Of a stretch of DNA of 64,000 nucleotides, positions 1 to 7,906 are shown in pieces. Both the position numbers and the translations under genes were made by a program. The notes beneath the pieces were generated by a model. That model worked only from the letters and a program-made list of their open reading frames with translations. It was not told the origin of the DNA and searched no databases. Position 1 is the stretch's first letter; each line of letters begins with the position of its first letter. Source of the stretch: Microbacterium sp. ACRRU (lineage in GTDB: Bacteria; Actinomycetota; Actinomycetes; Actinomycetales; Microbacteriaceae); assembly GCF_022346945.1 (NCBI RefSeq), contig NZ_JAKRNI010000005.1, forward strand, positions 62,001 through 126,000, in the 5' to 3' direction.

Positions 1-1023
1 CCCCGCACCGTCGCCGCGATCGCGCGCGAGGTCGGGCTCGACGTCGACGAGGGGTACGACGCGCGCGGCCTGCCGGACGACGACGACGCCCTGGGCCGCG
101 TCCTCGAGGAGTACACGGTGTTCGGCCGTGTCACGCCCGACCAGAAGAAGCGCATGGTGACGGCCCTGCAGGCGCGCGGACACGTGGTGGCCATGACCGG
201 CGACGGCGTCAACGACGCCCTGGCCATCAAGACCGCCGACATCGGCATCGCCATGAACTCCGGCGCGGCGGCCACGAAGGCGGTCGCCCGGCTCGTGCTG
301 CTCGACGGACGGTTCTCGCATCTCCCCTCGGTCGTCGCCGAGGGGCGCCAGGTCATCGCCAACATCGAGCGCGTCTCGATGCTGTTCCTCACCAAGACGG
401 CCTACGCGACCGGGCTCGCCGTGCTGTTCGGCGCACTCGTCATGGAGTTCCCGTTCCTGCCGCGGCAGTTGTCGATCACCGACGGCCTCACGATCGGCAT
501 CCCGGCATTCTTCCTCGCGCTGCTGCCGAACACGCAGCGTTACGTGCCCGGATTCCTCCGGCGATCGCTGAGTTTCGCGATTCCGGCCGGGCTCGTCATC
601 GCGATCGCGCTGACCCTGTACACGCGCGCCGCGATGGCGCTCGGGTTGAGTGTCGAGCAGTTGCGTACGGGCGCGACGATCATCCTCGCGATCGTCGCCA
701 TCTGGGTGCTCACGGTGCTCTCGCGGCCGGTGACGCGCGTCAAGGTCCTCGTGATCGGCGCGATGTTCGTCGCTCTGACGGCGATCTTCACGATCCCCGC
801 GCTCGGGGAGTTCTTCCAGCTGCGCGATCCGGGCGAGGAGGGTGCCTGGCTCGTCACCGGTGTCGTCATCTCGGCCGTCGGGGCGATCGAGATCGTGCGA
901 TTCGTGCACCGCCGGTTCGTGCGTCGCACGCTGCGGGCGGCCGATGCGACGGCGCGGAGCGGCCCGTCGTCTCAGGCGATCGGCGATGGATCCGACGCGG
1001 CCGGGGCGGTGCGAGCGAAGTAG
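1..1023 (+). CDS. CtpE-like cation-transporting P-type ATPase, C-terminal part
   Basis: The reading frame is open from the first base, so the N-terminus lies outside the window. What remains is the end of the phosphorylation domain with the hinge motif MTGDGVNDALA (window residue about 65). It is followed by a set of about six C-terminal membrane helices. The stretch around NTQRYVPGFLRRSL resembles mycobacterial CtpE, which is implicated in calcium uptake; this subfamily call is from memory and is tentative. The gene overlaps the convergent membrane protein at 972-1403 by about 50 bp. It lies next to manganese genes, but its ion cannot be read from this fragment. Confidence 0.88.
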   Translation, partial: PRTVAAIAREVGLDVDEGYDARGLPDDDDALGRVLEEYTVFGRVTPDQKKRMVTALQARGHVVAMTGDGVNDALAIKTADIGIAMNSGAAATKAVARLVLLDGRFSHLPSVVAEGRQVIANIERVSMLFLTKTAYATGLAVLFGALVMEFPFLPRQLSITDGLTIGIPAFFLALLPNTQRYVPGFLRRSLSFAIPAGLVIAIALTLYTRAAMALGLSVEQLRTGATIILAIVAIWVLTVLSRPVTRVKVLVIGAMFVALTAIFTIPALGEFFQLRDPGEEGAWLVTGVVISAVGAIEIVRFVHRRFVRRTLRAADATARSGPSSQAIGDGSDAAGAVRAK

Positions 1024-1403
1024 CGTCGCGCCGCCGGGGGGATCCAGACGGCGGCGATGACGACGACCGCCGCGAGCAGGGCCACCGCGATCGTGGGGTC
1101 GAGCTCGGTCAGCGCGACCGCCAGAATCTGCAGGACCACGAGGAGCGTCAGGTAGGCGGTCAGGAGGTTCCGCGCGAGGCGACTGCCTCGTGCGAGCGAC
1201 GACCCTCCGGCGACCGTGAGCAGACCCAGCAGGATGGTCGCGGCCCCGACGAGCGAGACGGCGAGAACGTCCGTGGCATCCACCTCGTATCGGGCGAGGA
1301 GCACCAGCACGCCGAGAGCGGTGTTCGCGAGCCCGCCGACGTAGACGAGGACCACCGCGACGGTGACGGGGAGGGGTCGGCGGAGATCAACGGTGGGGGT
1401 CAT
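972..1403 (-). CDS. Small four-helix membrane protein, unknown function
   Basis: The 143-residue product has about four hydrophobic helices (roughly residues 10-35, 45-68, 80-100 and 105-125) and a polar Ala/Pro-rich tail. I recognise no family. The start ATG follows a GAGG sequence on the minus strand. Its 3' end overlaps the convergent ATPase gene, so the last ~17 codons are shared in opposite sense. It could be an ATPase-associated membrane protein, but nothing beyond adjacency supports that. Confidence 0.6.
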   Translation of the reverse strand: MTPTVDLRRPLPVTVAVVLVYVGGLANTALGVLVLLARYEVDATDVLAVSLVGAATILLGLLTVAGGSSLARGSRLARNLLTAYLTLLVVLQILAVALTELDPTIAVALLAAVVVIAAVWIPPAARRYFARTAPAASDPSPIA

Positions 1404-1499
1404 GGCTGCCTCATGCTCGGCGGCTCGCGGGAGCCGATGGGGGCCAGCGTAACGGCCGCGTCCAGAGCGGGGGAAGGCGACCGCGCGCGGAATCCCGGC

Positions 1500-2135
1500 T
1501 CAGCGCGTGAGCCAGACCGAGCCGCCCGCACCGTCGGGCAGCGTCACCTCGACGCCGTCTGCGCGCACCACGTCGCGCGAGACGACCTCGAGCTCGTGGC
1601 CGACGTCGATGCGCCGGTCGACCAGGGCGCGCAGCAGCGCGGGATCGCGGTCGCTCACGCGCAGCACGCGACCCGAATGACCGGATGCCGCATCGGCGAG
1701 GAGCACGAAGGGTTCGCGGTGCACCGCGCCGGTGGCATCCGGGATCGCATCACCGTGGGGGTCGAACCGGGGGCGTCCGAGTCGCTCGTCGATGCCCTCC
1801 AGGAGTCGGTCGCTGAGCGAATGCTCGAGCAGGTCGGCCTCGTCGTGCACCTCGTCCCACGTGTAGCGGAACTCACGCACGAGCCACGTCTCGATGAGTC
1901 GGTGACGGCGGATGACCGAGGCGGCCCGACGCTGGCCGGCAGCGGTGAGCGACACGGGACCGTAGGGCCGGTGGCTGACGAGCCCCTGTGCCGCGAGCTT
2001 CTTGACCATCTCGGTGACGCTCGAGGGGGCGAGGCCGAGCACCGCGGCCAGCTGCGACGGCGTGATCGGGTCGTCCTGCCACTCCGTGTGGTGGTAGATG
2101 GCCTTGAGATAGTCGTCGGCCACGGGCGATTCCAC
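1500..2135 (-). CDS. mntR: MntR/DtxR-family metal-dependent repressor
   Basis: The N-terminal winged helix-turn-helix spans about residues 5-65, with the helix pair TPSQLAAVLGLAPSSVTEMV. The metal-binding and dimerisation domain (70-130) follows, with the LIETWLVREF, DEVHDEAD and LEHSLSD segments typical of DtxR proteins. A C-terminal FeoA/SH3-like domain (145-211) completes it. The family represses metal uptake when Mn or Fe is bound. The gene lies directly downstream of mntH, whose start carries two palindromes likely to be its operators. The start is GTG, six bases after TAGGCT, so the message is probably leaderless. That -10 overlaps the mntH stop codon, giving the regulator its own promoter. 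Confidence 0.9.
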   Translation of the reverse strand: MESPVADDYLKAIYHHTEWQDDPITPSQLAAVLGLAPSSVTEMVKKLAAQGLVSHRPYGPVSLTAAGQRRAASVIRRHRLIETWLVREFRYTWDEVHDEADLLEHSLSDRLLEGIDERLGRPRFDPHGDAIPDATGAVHREPFVLLADAASGHSGRVLRVSDRDPALLRALVDRRIDVGHELEVVSRDVVRADGVEVTLPDGAGGSVWLTR

Positions 2136-2141
2136 GCGTTC

Positions 2142-2147
2142 AGCCTA
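2142..2147 (-). promoter_or_regulatory. -10 element for leaderless mntR transcript
   Basis: TAGGCT on the minus strand lies exactly six bases before the mntR GTG, so transcription should start at the start codon. The TAG stop of mntH is part of this hexamer. No convincing -35 is visible. Confidence 0.55.
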
Positions 2148-3422
2148 ACCGCCGGTGAACACCAGCCACAGGAGAACGGCATTCAGCGAGATGAGGAACA
2201 CCGACGCCGCCACGCCCGCCGCGGTCGTCACCGCGCGGTTGCGATAGGTGCCCAGGACGTCCCGTCGGGCCGTGAGCGCCACCAGCGGCACGAGAGCGAA
2301 GGGGATGCCGAACGACAGGACGACTTGGCTCAGGACCAGGGCGAGCGTGGGGTCGATGCCGAGGCCGAGGATGAGGAGCGCGGGGACCAGGGTGACCAGG
2401 CGCCGCGCGAGCAGCGGCACCCGGATCCGAAGGAGACCGTGCATGATCTCGGCACCCGCGTACGCGCCCACCGAGGTCGAGGCCAGGCCGCTGGCCAGCA
2501 GACCCACCGCGAACAGCGTCGCAACCAACGGTCCGAGGCCGTCGCGAAGAGCCGCGTAGGCGCCCTCGAGGCTGTCGGTGCCGCTGACGCCCGTGAGATT
2601 CGCCGCGGCCAGCAGGAGGATCGCGAGATTGACCGTGCCGGCGACGGCGAGCGCGATCGTGACATCCCATCGCGTGGCCCGGAGCAGTCGCGGGGTCGAC
2701 AGGCCGCGCGCGGCCTCGAGGTTCTCGGGCGTGCTCGGCTGCGGCGGCGCGAAGCGGTCGCGGCTCAGGGCCGAGTGCGCGTAGATGGCGTGCGGCATGA
2801 TCGTGGCGCCGAGGATCGATGCGGCCAAGAGGACCGACGTGGAGCCCTCGAACCGCGGAACGAGTCCCGAGACCACGCCGCCGGGATCGGGCGGGGCCAG
2901 GAACAGCCCGGCGGTGAACCCGACCGCGATGATCAGGAGCAGGCCGATCAGGACCGTCTCGAAGGCACGGGCGCCCCGCCGCGATTGCACCACGAGCAAG
3001 CCCATCGAGACGACCCCGGTGATCGCGCCACCCCACAGCAGCGGGATGCCGAACAGCAGATGCAGTGCGACGGCGCCGCCGATGACCTCGGCGACATCGG
3101 TGGCCATCGCCACGAGTTCGGCTTGCAGCCAGTACGCCCTCCGCGCCCAGGGCCGCCGGATGCGCCTGCCCAGCACCTGGGGGAGGCTTTCGCCCGTGAC
3201 GATCCCGAGCTTGGCCGAGAGGTACTGGATCAGCCACGCCATGACGTTGCCGAGCACGACGACCCACACCAGCAGGTACCCGAACACGGCGCCGGCGGTC
3301 ATGTTGCTCGCGACGTTCCCCGGGTCGAGGTAGGCCACCCCGGCGACCATCGCCGGGCCCAACAACCACAGTGCGCGCCCGGTGCTGCGGCGAGGCGGGG
3401 CGACCTCGAGAGTTTTCGGCAT
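2145..3422 (-). CDS. mntH: Nramp-family divalent metal transporter (Mn2+ importer)
   Basis: This is a 425-residue protein with about 11 membrane helices. The metal-site motif DPGN in helix 1 (about residue 33) and the MPHAIYAHSAL motif of helix 6 are both intact; these line the Mn/Fe site of Nramp proteins. It imports manganese with protons. The start ATG is six bases downstream of TAGGGT, so the mRNA is probably leaderless. Two palindromes sit on and just upstream of the start, and mntR follows immediately. Manganese-responsive repression by MntR is therefore very likely. Confidence 0.95.
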   Translation of the reverse strand: MPKTLEVAPPRRSTGRALWLLGPAMVAGVAYLDPGNVASNMTAGAVFGYLLVWVVVLGNVMAWLIQYLSAKLGIVTGESLPQVLGRRIRRPWARRAYWLQAELVAMATDVAEVIGGAVALHLLFGIPLLWGGAITGVVSMGLLVVQSRRGARAFETVLIGLLLIIAVGFTAGLFLAPPDPGGVVSGLVPRFEGSTSVLLAASILGATIMPHAIYAHSALSRDRFAPPQPSTPENLEAARGLSTPRLLRATRWDVTIALAVAGTVNLAILLLAAANLTGVSGTDSLEGAYAALRDGLGPLVATLFAVGLLASGLASTSVGAYAGAEIMHGLLRIRVPLLARRLVTLVPALLILGLGIDPTLALVLSQVVLSFGIPFALVPLVALTARRDVLGTYRNRAVTTAAGVAASVFLISLNAVLLWLVFTGG

Positions 3423-3430
3423 GCCGAAAC
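3415..3430 (-). promoter_or_regulatory. Operator-like palindrome over the mntH start codon (putative MntR box 1)
   Basis: TTTCGGCATGCCGAAA is a perfect 16-bp palindrome whose centre is the mntH start codon. It overlaps the presumed transcription start, so a bound repressor would block RNA polymerase. Assignment to MntR is inferred from position and gene content. Confidence 0.72.
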
Positions 3431-3434
3431 CCTA
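3429..3434 (-). promoter_or_regulatory. -10 element for leaderless mntH transcript
   Basis: TAGGGT on the minus strand lies six bases before the mntH ATG. It sits between the two palindromic operator-like sites. Confidence 0.6.
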
Positions 3435-3439
3435 CCGAT

Positions 3440-3457
3440 TTTTCGGCGGGCCGAAAA
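3440..3457 (-). promoter_or_regulatory. Operator-like palindrome upstream of mntH (putative MntR box 2)
   Basis: TTTTCGGC-GG-GCCGAAAA is a perfect inverted repeat that shares the TTTCGG/CCGAAA half-sites of box 1. Its centre is 26 bp from the centre of box 1, and it covers the expected -35 region of the mntH promoter. Confidence 0.72.
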
Positions 3458-3461
3458 GCGC

Positions 3462-3515
3462 TGACGTCCGGCCGCGCGTGGGGGTGGACATGACCCCAAT
3501 CGCGGACGGACGTCA
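3462..3515. repeat. Intergenic near-palindrome after terC
   Basis: The arms TGACGTCCGGCCGCG (3462-3476) and CGCGGACGGACGTCA (3501-3515) pair at 14 of 15 positions around a 24-base loop. The element lies between the terC stop and the mntH promoter. It could act as a terminator for terC, although no T-tract follows. It is one of a set of such elements in the window. Confidence 0.65.
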
Positions 3516-3568
3516 CGACCCGGTCGACCCGCCCAGGGCAAGGGGACGGGCGGGCCGACCGGGCGGTC

Positions 3569-4621
3569 TCAGCGGTGATCGGTGCCTGTGCCGCGGCTGC
3601 CCTCGGAAGCTGCGACTCGGCGTCGACGGAATACGGGCTCGACCGCCGCCATCTCCTCGTCGGTCGCGACCCGGAACGACCCGGCCGCCGCGGTCGTCAC
3701 CTCGCGGCGACCCTGCCCGCGCGTGGCTCGGAGGCTCGCGACGATCGAGACGGTGATGATGCTCGCCACCACCGCCAGGCTCACGGTCGTCGGGATGTAG
3801 AGCACGTCCAGGAGCAGCATCTTGATCCCGACCCAGATGAGCACGAACGCGAGCCCCACCTTCAGGTACACGAACCGGTGGATGAGGTCGGCGAGGAGGA
3901 AGTACATCGCCCGGAGTCCGAGGATGGCGAAGGCGTTGGCGGTGAAGACGAGGAACGGCTCCGACGTCACCGCGAAGATCGCCGGGATGGAGTCGACCGC
4001 GAACACGATGTCGGTGATCTCCACCAGCACGAGCACGGCCAGCAGGGGCGTAGCCACGACGACGCCGGCTTTGCGGACCAGGAACTTCTGCCCGTGATAG
4101 GCGTCGGTCATGGGAACGAACCGCCGGAACACCGCGAGGACGCGGGAACGCTCGGGATGCACGTGCTCGTTCCGGGAGCGGAACATGCGCCACCCGGTGT
4201 AGATCAGGAACGCGGCGAACACGTACAGCACCCACGAGAAGTTCTCGATGAGGGCCGCGCCGGCGGCGATGAAGATGCCACGGAAGACCAGCGCCCCCAG
4301 GACACCGAGGAACAGCACGCGGTGCTGGTACTCGCGGGGCACGCTGAACGCGGCGAAGATGATCGCCCAGACGAACACGTTGTCCACGGCCAGCGACTTC
4401 TCGATCAGGTAGCCGGCGAAGTACTGCTGCCCAAACTCCGCGCCCCACACCGTCCACACGAGGACGCCGAAGGCCACACCGAGCGCGACCCAGACGACAG
4501 ACCACGCCGCCGCCTCACGGACGGCGATGACGTGTGCCTTCCGATGCGCCACCAGGTCGATGACGAGCATCGCCAGGATGACGCCCAGAACGGCGAACCA
4601 CGCCCACAGCGGAACACTCAT
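3569..4621 (-). CDS. TerC/Alx-family membrane protein (probable Mn2+ exporter)
   Basis: The 350-residue TerC-family protein has 8-9 membrane helices. The acidic motifs KSLAVDNVFVW (about residue 75) and EITDIVFAVDSIPAIFA (about residue 200) are characteristic of TerC/Alx proteins. Family members such as E. coli Alx and Bacillus YceF/MeeF relatives export manganese or help load exported enzymes. A yybP-ykoY riboswitch precedes it, which strongly supports a manganese role. The chosen ATG has GGAGG eight bases upstream. An earlier in-frame GTG at 4636 lies inside that ribosome binding site and is unlikely to be used. Confidence 0.9.
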   Translation of the reverse strand: MSVPLWAWFAVLGVILAMLVIDLVAHRKAHVIAVREAAAWSVVWVALGVAFGVLVWTVWGAEFGQQYFAGYLIEKSLAVDNVFVWAIIFAAFSVPREYQHRVLFLGVLGALVFRGIFIAAGAALIENFSWVLYVFAAFLIYTGWRMFRSRNEHVHPERSRVLAVFRRFVPMTDAYHGQKFLVRKAGVVVATPLLAVLVLVEITDIVFAVDSIPAIFAVTSEPFLVFTANAFAILGLRAMYFLLADLIHRFVYLKVGLAFVLIWVGIKMLLLDVLYIPTTVSLAVVASIITVSIVASLRATRGQGRREVTTAAAGSFRVATDEEMAAVEPVFRRRRVAASEGSRGTGTDHR

Positions 4622-4639
4622 GAAAAAAACCTCCACGAA

Positions 4640-4735
4640 ATCGTGAAGGTCTCATCGGCCTGCGGCCGCCTCGCACCGGAACTCCCTCGAGTTCGTATTG
4701 ACGATGCGAAGCCGGGATTACTCCCCTTCGAGAGG
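4640..4735 (-). ncRNA. yybP-ykoY manganese riboswitch
   Basis: Read on the minus strand, this leader has the conserved elements in order. GGGGAGTA (4719-4726) lies in a CCCTCTCGAAGGGG-type helix. TCGTCAATACGA follows (4693-4704). GAGACCTT (4646-4653) comes just before the TerC ribosome binding site. These match the L1/L3 core of the yybP-ykoY class, which senses Mn2+ and usually turns on exporters. The riboswitch end (AAGGT) is adjacent to GGAGG, which suggests control of translation start; no clear terminator is visible. Confidence 0.9.
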
Positions 4736-4736
4736 G

Positions 4737-4766
4737 ATTGCACCACGACGCACGCGGCCATGTCAA
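4737..4766 (-). promoter_or_regulatory. Promoter of the riboswitch-terC transcript
   Basis: TTGACA (4761-4766 on the minus strand) is a consensus -35. TGCAAT (4737-4742) follows after 18 bases as a -10. Transcription would begin just before the first riboswitch helix. Confidence 0.7.
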
Positions 4767-4810
4767 CGCGCGCGCCACGACGTGGAGGAGGGTCACAGCT
4801 ACCGGACGGA

Positions 4811-4816
4811 TAGCCT
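4811..4816 (+). promoter_or_regulatory. -10 element for leaderless methyltransferase gene
   Basis: TAGCCT lies six bases before the GTG at 4823, the spacing expected when the first transcribed base is the start codon. Confidence 0.55.
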
Positions 4817-4822
4817 GAACGG

Positions 4823-5527
4823 GTGACCCCGGCCGACGCGACTCCCGCACATCCGGGCGCGACCCCGAACGGCGCAGAAGACGCAACGTCGGACACCTCG
4901 ATCCCGGTCGAGGCTTCCCCCGCACCCCTGCACGGCGTCGGGCCGTGGCCCGGCGGACCGGAAGCGTGGCCCGATGATCCGCGTTACGACCGGGAGCTGT
5001 TGGCCGAGGGTGACCGTCGCAACGTCGTCGACGCCTACCGCTACTGGACCATGGAAGCGATCGTCGCCGATCTCGACGCTCGGCGGCATCCCTTCCATGT
5101 CGCTATCGAGAACTGGCAGCACGATCTCAACATCGGATCGATCGTTCGCAGCGCCAATGCGTTCCTCGCGGCAGAGGTGCACATCATCGGGAAGCGGCGC
5201 TGGAATCGACGCGGAGCGATGGTGACCGACCGCTACCAGCACGTCCGTCATCACGAGGATGTCGCGGCCTTCGCCGCGTGGGCGCGCGGAGAGGGGCTGC
5301 CGGTTCTCGCGATCGACAACGTCGACGGGTCGGTGCCGGTGGATCGGGCCGAGCTGCCCCGGGCCTGCGTCCTGCTCTTCGGTCAGGAAGGTCCCGGGCT
5401 CTCCGCCGAGGCGCTCGCCGCGGCGACCGGTGTGGTCGAGATCACCCAGTACGGTTCGACGCGCTCGATCAATGCGGCGTCAGCGGCCGCGGTCGTCATG
5501 TACGAGTGGTGCCGGCGCTGGGCTTGA
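4823..5527 (+). CDS. SPOUT (TrmH/SpoU)-family RNA methyltransferase
   Basis: This is a 234-residue product with a disordered Ala/Pro-rich N-terminus (about 40 residues) and a SPOUT knot domain. The three SpoU motifs are present: NLNIGSIVRSANAF-like (DLNIGSIVRSANAF, about residue 110), LLFGQEGPGLS (about 188) and GSTRSINAASAAAVVMYEW (about 212). Enzymes of this family 2'-O-methylate rRNA or tRNA ribose with S-adenosylmethionine. The exact target nucleotide cannot be told from sequence. The GTG start follows a leaderless -10. Confidence 0.9.
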   Translation: MTPADATPAHPGATPNGAEDATSDTSIPVEASPAPLHGVGPWPGGPEAWPDDPRYDRELLAEGDRRNVVDAYRYWTMEAIVADLDARRHPFHVAIENWQHDLNIGSIVRSANAFLAAEVHIIGKRRWNRRGAMVTDRYQHVRHHEDVAAFAAWARGEGLPVLAIDNVDGSVPVDRAELPRACVLLFGQEGPGLSAEALAAATGVVEITQYGSTRSINAASAAAVVMYEWCRRWA

Positions 5528-5821
5528 CCCGAGCTGCTCGAAACGGGCCACGCGCTCCGGGCACTCGTCGACCGCCGGCGAGCCGTGGACGCGGCCCGTT
5601 CGCAGCAGCAGGAGCGCCGCCCCGAAAAGAACGGCGGCGCTGACGATGACGGACCCCCCGAGGACGACGCCCGAGAACGGCCTCGTCCGGTAGACGAACG
5701 CCGAGGTGGTGGCATCCCACTCCTGGTACTCGACGAAGTAAGAGCCGCCCGCGCAGAAGATGACCATCGCCACGATCAGCGCGGCCGGCACGATCAGCGT
5801 CGCCGCCACATGCCCCCGCAT
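5480..5821 (-). CDS. Two-helix membrane protein, unknown function
   Basis: This 113-residue protein has a hydrophobic helix at residues 5-28 and another at about 52-74, with a polar C-terminal tail. No family is recognised. The ATG lies seven bases after TATCCT on the minus strand, matching the leaderless pattern of neighbouring genes and supporting the gene's reality. The last 16 codons overlap the 3' end of the methyltransferase gene in opposite sense. Confidence 0.6.
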   Translation of the reverse strand: MRGHVAATLIVPAALIVAMVIFCAGGSYFVEYQEWDATTSAFVYRTRPFSGVVLGGSVIVSAAVLFGAALLLLRTGRVHGSPAVDECPERVARFEQLGSSPAPAPLVHDDRGR

Positions 5822-5872
5822 GCGAACCAGGATAGGGATGCCGGGTGTCGGGCGTGTGACGATTCGGGGAAC

Positions 5873-6415
5873 TTACGATCCGGCGCGCGGATGCACCTCG
5901 TAAGCGAACACCGCATCGGTGGTCGAGTCGACGCGGAGTGCGGCGGCGGCCGTGGCATCCCACCGGATGGTCGTCGGCGCGGCCCCGGTCGCCCCGGGGG
6001 TGCCGCAGGCGACGTCGATCGCGGTTCCCGCGACTCCGTCAATCTCGACCACAAGGGGTGCTCCGGTGTCGCTCTGGCAGGCGACGACGACGTCCCACGA
6101 TCCACCGACCGGGTCGAGGTCGACGCTCGCGCCGGCGGGTCCGACGCTCCCGGTACCGCGCGCGACGGCGGGGCTGCCGCCCCGGCCGTTCTCGGGTAGC
6201 GCGGTCGCCGCCCACTGCTCGAGCTCGGTCGCGTCGTCGGGGAGCGTCGCCTCGGGCGCGGAGGCCGAGGGCGTACTCGGGGGCAGGGGTGCCGCCGGCG
6301 AGGGGGACGAGTCGGACGGCGCGGCCGCACCGGTCGAGGTGCACCCCGCGAGAACGAGCGCCGCCGCGACGAGCAGGGGGGGAAAGGCCACGCGGGCCGA
6401 GGACGTCGACCTCAT
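5873..6415 (-). CDS. Putative lipoprotein
   Basis: The 180-residue product starts with a lipoprotein signal peptide: a basic MRSTSSAR start, a hydrophobic core and the lipobox LAGC at about residues 25-28. A Ser/Pro/Ala-rich linker follows to about residue 55. A globular domain of about 120 residues has two cysteines that might pair (near residues 115 and 140). No enzymatic motif is seen. It is predicted to be anchored outside the membrane. The upstream in-frame extension is discarded because the ATG at 6415 is preceded by TACCGT at six bases and begins a proper signal peptide. Confidence 0.72.
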   Translation of the reverse strand: MRSTSSARVAFPPLLVAAALVLAGCTSTGAAAPSDSSPSPAAPLPPSTPSASAPEATLPDDATELEQWAATALPENGRGGSPAVARGTGSVGPAGASVDLDPVGGSWDVVVACQSDTGAPLVVEIDGVAGTAIDVACGTPGATGAAPTTIRWDATAAAALRVDSTTDAVFAYEVHPRAGS

Positions 6416-6421
6416 GCCGGC

Positions 6422-6427
6422 ACGGTA
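6422..6427 (-). promoter_or_regulatory. -10 element for leaderless lipoprotein gene
   Basis: TACCGT on the minus strand lies six bases before the ATG at 6415. Confidence 0.5.
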
Positions 6428-6480
6428 CGCGCGGCTCCTGGGAGTCGCGTGGACATCGGTGAGACGGCCCCGCGACACGG

Positions 6481-7806
6481 TCACGCGCCGGCCGTCATCC
6501 ACGAGCGGCCGCGCACGCGCAGCCCGAGAGTGGCGGCACGCGCCAGCATGTACACGCCGAAGAAGGCTCCCGCGAGCCACGCCAGACCCCCCGCCCCGCC
6601 GCCCGCGAGCAGCGCGACGAGGACGAGCGCCGGAATGTACGGCACGAGGTTCAGCACACCCGCGATCGCGAGGTAGCGCGCGTCGCCGGCGCCGATGAGG
6701 ACGCCGTCGAGCACGAACACGAACGACGCCAGCGGCTGCGCGACGGCTAGGACGAGGAGCGCCGGTTGAATGAGGGCGGCGATCTCGGGATCACCCGTGA
6801 AGACGAGCCCGAGGACCCCGGATGCCGCGGCCACCAGGGCTCCGACGGCGACACCGAACCACAGACCCCACGCCACCGTACGGGAGAGGACGTGTCGAGC
6901 GCCGGTGGTGTCACCCGCGCCGAGCGACTTGCCCACGAGCGCTTGCGCTGCGATCGCGAGGGCGTCGAGCGCGAAGGCCGCGGTGGAGAAGATGGTGAAG
7001 GCGATCTGCCAGCCCGCGAGCTCGGCCGAGCCGAGCCCGGTCGCCACCGCGACGGTGGCGAGAAACGCCGCTCGCAGGCTCAGAGTGCGCAGGAACAGCC
7101 AGCCACCAGAGCGGGCCGTTCCGCGGAGCCCGCCCACTTCGGGGCGCAAGGATGCCGCGTGCCGCCGCGCCAGGCGAGTGGCGATCACGACGTACGCGCC
7201 CACCATGCCCCACTGCGCGACGACGGTGCCCACCGCCGAGCCGGCGATGCCCCAGCCGAAGCCGTAGATGAACAGCGCGTTGAGCACCGCGTTGACGCCG
7301 AAGCCGACCCCGGCGATCCACAGGGGCGTCACGGTGTCCTGCATGCCGCGCAGGAGCCCGGTCGCGGCGAAGACCACGAGCATCGCCGGGAGTCCCCACA
7401 TCGAGATCGACAGATACACGCGGGCGTTCTCGGCGACGTCGGGGGCAGCCCCGAACACGTCGACCAGCGCGGGGGTCGCCAGGACTCCGACGAGGGCCAG
7501 CACCGCGCCGATCGTGAGTGCGAACCACATGCCGTCGATGCCGACCGACACCGCCCGCCCGAACTCGCCGGCCCCGTACCGCCGAGCGACCGCGGGGGTC
7601 GTGGCGTAGGCGAGGAACACCATGAGTCCGACGACGGTGTGCAGCACCGCGCTCGCGATGCCCAGCCCGGCCAGCGGTGCCACGCCGAGGTGGCCCACCA
7701 TGGCGCCGTCGACGATGAGGAACAACGGCTCGGCGACGAGCGCACCCAGCGCGGGGACGGCCAATCGCACGATCGCGCGGTTGAGGTTCGCTGGTGCGGT
7801 GGTCAC
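6481..7806 (-). CDS. MATE-family efflux transporter (DinF-like)
   Basis: The 441-residue product has 12 predicted membrane helices in two pseudo-symmetric halves. Helix 1 carries the PALGALVAEPLFLIVDGAMVG segment typical of the DinF branch of MATE exporters. These antiporters expel drugs or metabolites using Na+ or H+; the substrate is unknown. The GTG start lies six bases after TAGGCT. The gene diverges from the M13 peptidase gene across a 100-bp gap that holds both leaderless promoters. Confidence 0.92.
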   Translation of the reverse strand: MTTAPANLNRAIVRLAVPALGALVAEPLFLIVDGAMVGHLGVAPLAGLGIASAVLHTVVGLMVFLAYATTPAVARRYGAGEFGRAVSVGIDGMWFALTIGAVLALVGVLATPALVDVFGAAPDVAENARVYLSISMWGLPAMLVVFAATGLLRGMQDTVTPLWIAGVGFGVNAVLNALFIYGFGWGIAGSAVGTVVAQWGMVGAYVVIATRLARRHAASLRPEVGGLRGTARSGGWLFLRTLSLRAAFLATVAVATGLGSAELAGWQIAFTIFSTAAFALDALAIAAQALVGKSLGAGDTTGARHVLSRTVAWGLWFGVAVGALVAAASGVLGLVFTGDPEIAALIQPALLVLAVAQPLASFVFVLDGVLIGAGDARYLAIAGVLNLVPYIPALVLVALLAGGGAGGLAWLAGAFFGVYMLARAATLGLRVRGRSWMTAGA

Positions 7807-7812
7807 CGTCCG

Positions 7813-7818
7813 AGCCTA
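7813..7818 (-). promoter_or_regulatory. -10 element for leaderless MATE gene
   Basis: TAGGCT on the minus strand is six bases from the GTG at 7806. Confidence 0.55.
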
Positions 7819-7894
7819 CGGTGGACCCCCGACACCGGCCGGGGGGCTGCGGGCGCCAGGACGTCGCGCAGAGCCGGCACCGAGCGGGGGCCTT

Positions 7895-7900
7895 TATTCT
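7895..7900 (+). promoter_or_regulatory. -10 element for leaderless M13 peptidase gene
   Basis: TATTCT is six bases from the ATG at 7907. Confidence 0.6.
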
Positions 7901-7906
7901 GTCTCC

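Noticed and set aside
1413..3464. 683-residue plus-strand open frame over mntR and mntH
   Set aside because: It is an antisense shadow of two well-supported genes; its translation is Arg/His/Gln-rich with no domain, typical of high-GC antisense frames.
4621..4636. GTG at 4636 as the TerC start
   Set aside because: The codon is part of the GGAGG ribosome binding site; ATG 4621 has correct spacing.
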